A DNA stretch of 64,000 nt from Ereboglobus luteus (GTDB lineage: Bacteria > Verrucomicrobiota > Verrucomicrobiia > Opitutales > Opitutaceae). The position numbers and the translations under genes were made by a program. The stretch lies in NCBI RefSeq assembly GCF_003096195.1, contig NZ_CP023004.1, forward strand, positions 2,274,501-2,338,500, written 5' to 3'. The notes below the pieces were generated by a model. The model was given only the letters and a program-made list of their open reading frames with translations, was not told the origin of the DNA and did no database searches. This document shows positions 63,957 to 64,000 of this stretch, piece after piece (position 1 is the first letter of the stretch; each line of letters starts with the position of its first letter).

Positions 63957-64000
63957 GGTTTTGTATTTGATAAATGGATACGTCAGCGCCCGGCGGAGCA

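Overview
The window looks like a chromosomal segment of a Verrucomicrobiota bacterium, most likely Opitutales/Opitutaceae. The basis is the high GC content, a Minf_1886-type protein (a family known from the Planctomycetes-Verrucomicrobia group), TonB receptors without SusD partners beside autotransporters, several intergenic inverted-repeat elements, and a dense set of glycan-degrading enzymes. The lineage is an inference from gene content; no marker gene was compared with a database.

Layout. 1-1170: tail of a cut-off gene, then decayed sequence with an 11-base G tract. 1171-13650: a mostly housekeeping stretch: tRNA-Arg, Minf_1886 protein, M16 protease, secreted Asp-box sialidase-like protein, RlmN, a secreted beta-helix protein, a TerB-like protein, a sugar-phosphate isomerase/epimerase, LemA, FolC and RibF. 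13792-19828: an envelope/efflux block of a membrane-anchored Spy/CpxP-like protein, TolC, HlyD and a double-length ABC-2 permease, with no ATPase gene beside it. 19957-23532: ilvN-ilvC, pyrG and tRNA-Ala. 23594-28562: a uronide-type operon on the minus strand (SDR, GH88-like hydrolase, NADH:flavin oxidoreductase, small unknown protein) divergent from an AraC regulator. 28566-32539: GH36 alpha-galactosidase and a secreted repeat protein of unknown role.

32870-63956 is the striking part: a 2061-residue autotransporter with chlamydial Pmp-like repeats, then a TonB-dependent receptor followed by two related autotransporters, then GH29 fucosidase, a ThuA-like protein and a Gfo/Idh/MocA oxidoreductase. 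On the opposite strand lie a GH130-type enzyme, a GH78 rhamnosidase and two very large secreted CBM9-like/propeller proteins. Together they read as a polysaccharide utilisation locus in which autotransporters may take the surface role that SusD-type proteins have in Bacteroidota. The fucosidase, rhamnosidase and GH130 enzyme show no signal peptide and would act inside the cell on imported fucose-, rhamnose- and mannose-containing oligosaccharides.

Three otherwise intact genes (ABC permease, flavin oxidoreductase, alpha-galactosidase) each need one extra G or C in a short homopolymer to restore the full protein. That pattern points to homopolymer sequencing error first and real slippage or decay second.
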